Assembly (NCBI RefSeq): GCF_012524165.2
Contig: NZ_JABACJ020000042.1
Location: 1 to 62,049 of the forward strand
Origin: Faecalicatena faecalis
GTDB lineage: Bacteria > Bacillota > Clostridia > Lachnospirales > Lachnospiraceae
Reading direction: 5' to 3'
DNA: 62,049 nucleotides
The notes beneath the pieces were generated by a model. That model worked only from the letters and a program-made list of their open reading frames with translations, was not told the origin of the DNA and did no database searches. The position numbers were made by a program, and so were the translations under genes. The first letter of the stretch is position 1, and every line of letters begins with the position of its first letter. Below, piece after piece: positions 61,720 through 62,049 of the stretch.

Positions 61720-62049
61720 ATGAAAGAAACAAAACATATGACAAATAACATACTTTATCGATTCAGAAATCTGGGCCGCGAACATCGAATCAACCGGAGA
61801 TACAAAGATCAATTATTTCGACTAATTTTCAACAATAAACAAGATCGGTTAGAATTATACAATGCAATCCATTCCACATATTACCAGGATTCAAATGACT
61901 TAATAATTACGACGATTCATGATGCTGTATATCTGGGCATGAAGAATGAGTGCGACAAGAAGCGGCTTCTTCCTAGGCACTTTAGTATAGAAATAAAATC
62001 TATTATCCCAGTGACAGGGATATTTCCGTCCAAAACTGCGTCGTGGGTA
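61720..62049 (+). pseudogene. Rpn/PD-(D/E)XK nuclease-type gene, partial, probably degraded
   Basis: An open frame runs from ATG 61720 off the window edge. Its first 75 or so residues (RRYKDQLFRLIFNN, LELYNAIHSTYYQDSNDLII, HDAVYLGMKNE) match the N-terminal part of Rpn-family recombination-promoting nucleases/putative transposases. After MKNE the family would continue with a hydrophobic strand and YEHQST. Here the reading changes to a basic unrelated stretch (CDKKRLLPRHFSIEIKS), so the gene seems broken or rearranged at about 61955. The start could instead be ATG 61738; no strong ribosome site is seen. Confidence 0.6.

Overview
The window is a 62 kb stretch of a moderate-GC chromosome from a spore-forming Firmicute. 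It is most likely a gut Lachnospiraceae (class Clostridia): it has spoIIID, spoIIAA-spoIIAB-sigF, spoVAA/AB and spoVAC, a valS T-box, BMP-type nucleoside import, fructose-type PTS, several lipoprotein binding proteins, TTG starts behind strong AGGAGG sites, and thiolase/HBD/CoA-transferase genes of a butyrate-type fermenter. I saw no rRNA, tRNA, CRISPR array or intact insertion sequence. The species assignment is inference.

Layout from left to right (most genes are on the minus strand). 1-3.7 kb: guaA with a structured leader, a MATE exporter and an HPr-like protein without histidine. 3.8-8.3 kb: a binding lipoprotein, a YesM-type kinase and a YesN-type AraC regulator as a three-gene sensory unit with no transporter genes. 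8.4-8.7 kb: spoIIID behind a near-consensus SigmaE promoter, followed by a decayed coding remnant. 9.4-15.3 kb: a Nik/Opp-type five-gene ABC importer followed by a His-rich CsoR/RcnR-family repressor; a 15-bp G-tract inverted repeat overlaps the -35 box of the importer promoter and is a good operator candidate. 15.4-17.7 kb: aldose-epimerase family protein and a cysteine desulfidase family protein (UPF0597). 17.9-28.8 kb: one unbroken run reading PRD regulator, fructose-type IIA, IIB and IIC, class II aldolase, membrane nuclease-like protein, acyl-CoA ligase, CoA-transferase, HBD and thiolase, with a divergent Fe-alcohol dehydrogenase.

30.5-33.8 kb: AT-rich lipoprotein and CPBP protease genes, lone spoVAC, and a sugar acetyltransferase. 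33.8-39.0 kb: a three-gene unit (sugar-type binding lipoprotein, a homologue of the Anabaena sensory rhodopsin transducer, and a creatinase-like M24 protein that has lost metal ligands) facing a 758-residue LacI regulator that carries a complete solute-binding-protein domain at its C terminus. 39.1-42.6 kb: M20 amidohydrolase plus an amino-acid ABC importer. 42.8-44.2 kb: SipW-type signal peptidase with a DivIVA-like coiled-coil protein. 44.4-49.5 kb: BMP/nucleoside ABC importer with a terminator-like hairpin in its leader.

49.9-52.7 kb: spoIIAA-spoIIAB-sigF, then a 53-residue membrane protein, spoVAA and spoVAB under a putative SigmaG promoter whose two boxes and 17-nt spacer are identical to those before spoVAC at 32.5 kb. 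52.9-60.8 kb: TPR membrane protein, a 45-residue acidic protein, folC, an LTA-synthase-family enzyme and valS. 60.9-62.0 kb: the valS T-box leader and promoter, a 119-bp direct repeat, and a truncated-looking Rpn-type nuclease fragment at the window edge.

The most distinctive pieces are the LacI-SBP fusion with its orphan binding-protein/ASRT/M24 unit, the His-rich metal repressor with its candidate operator, and the extra small membrane gene in the spoVA operon.
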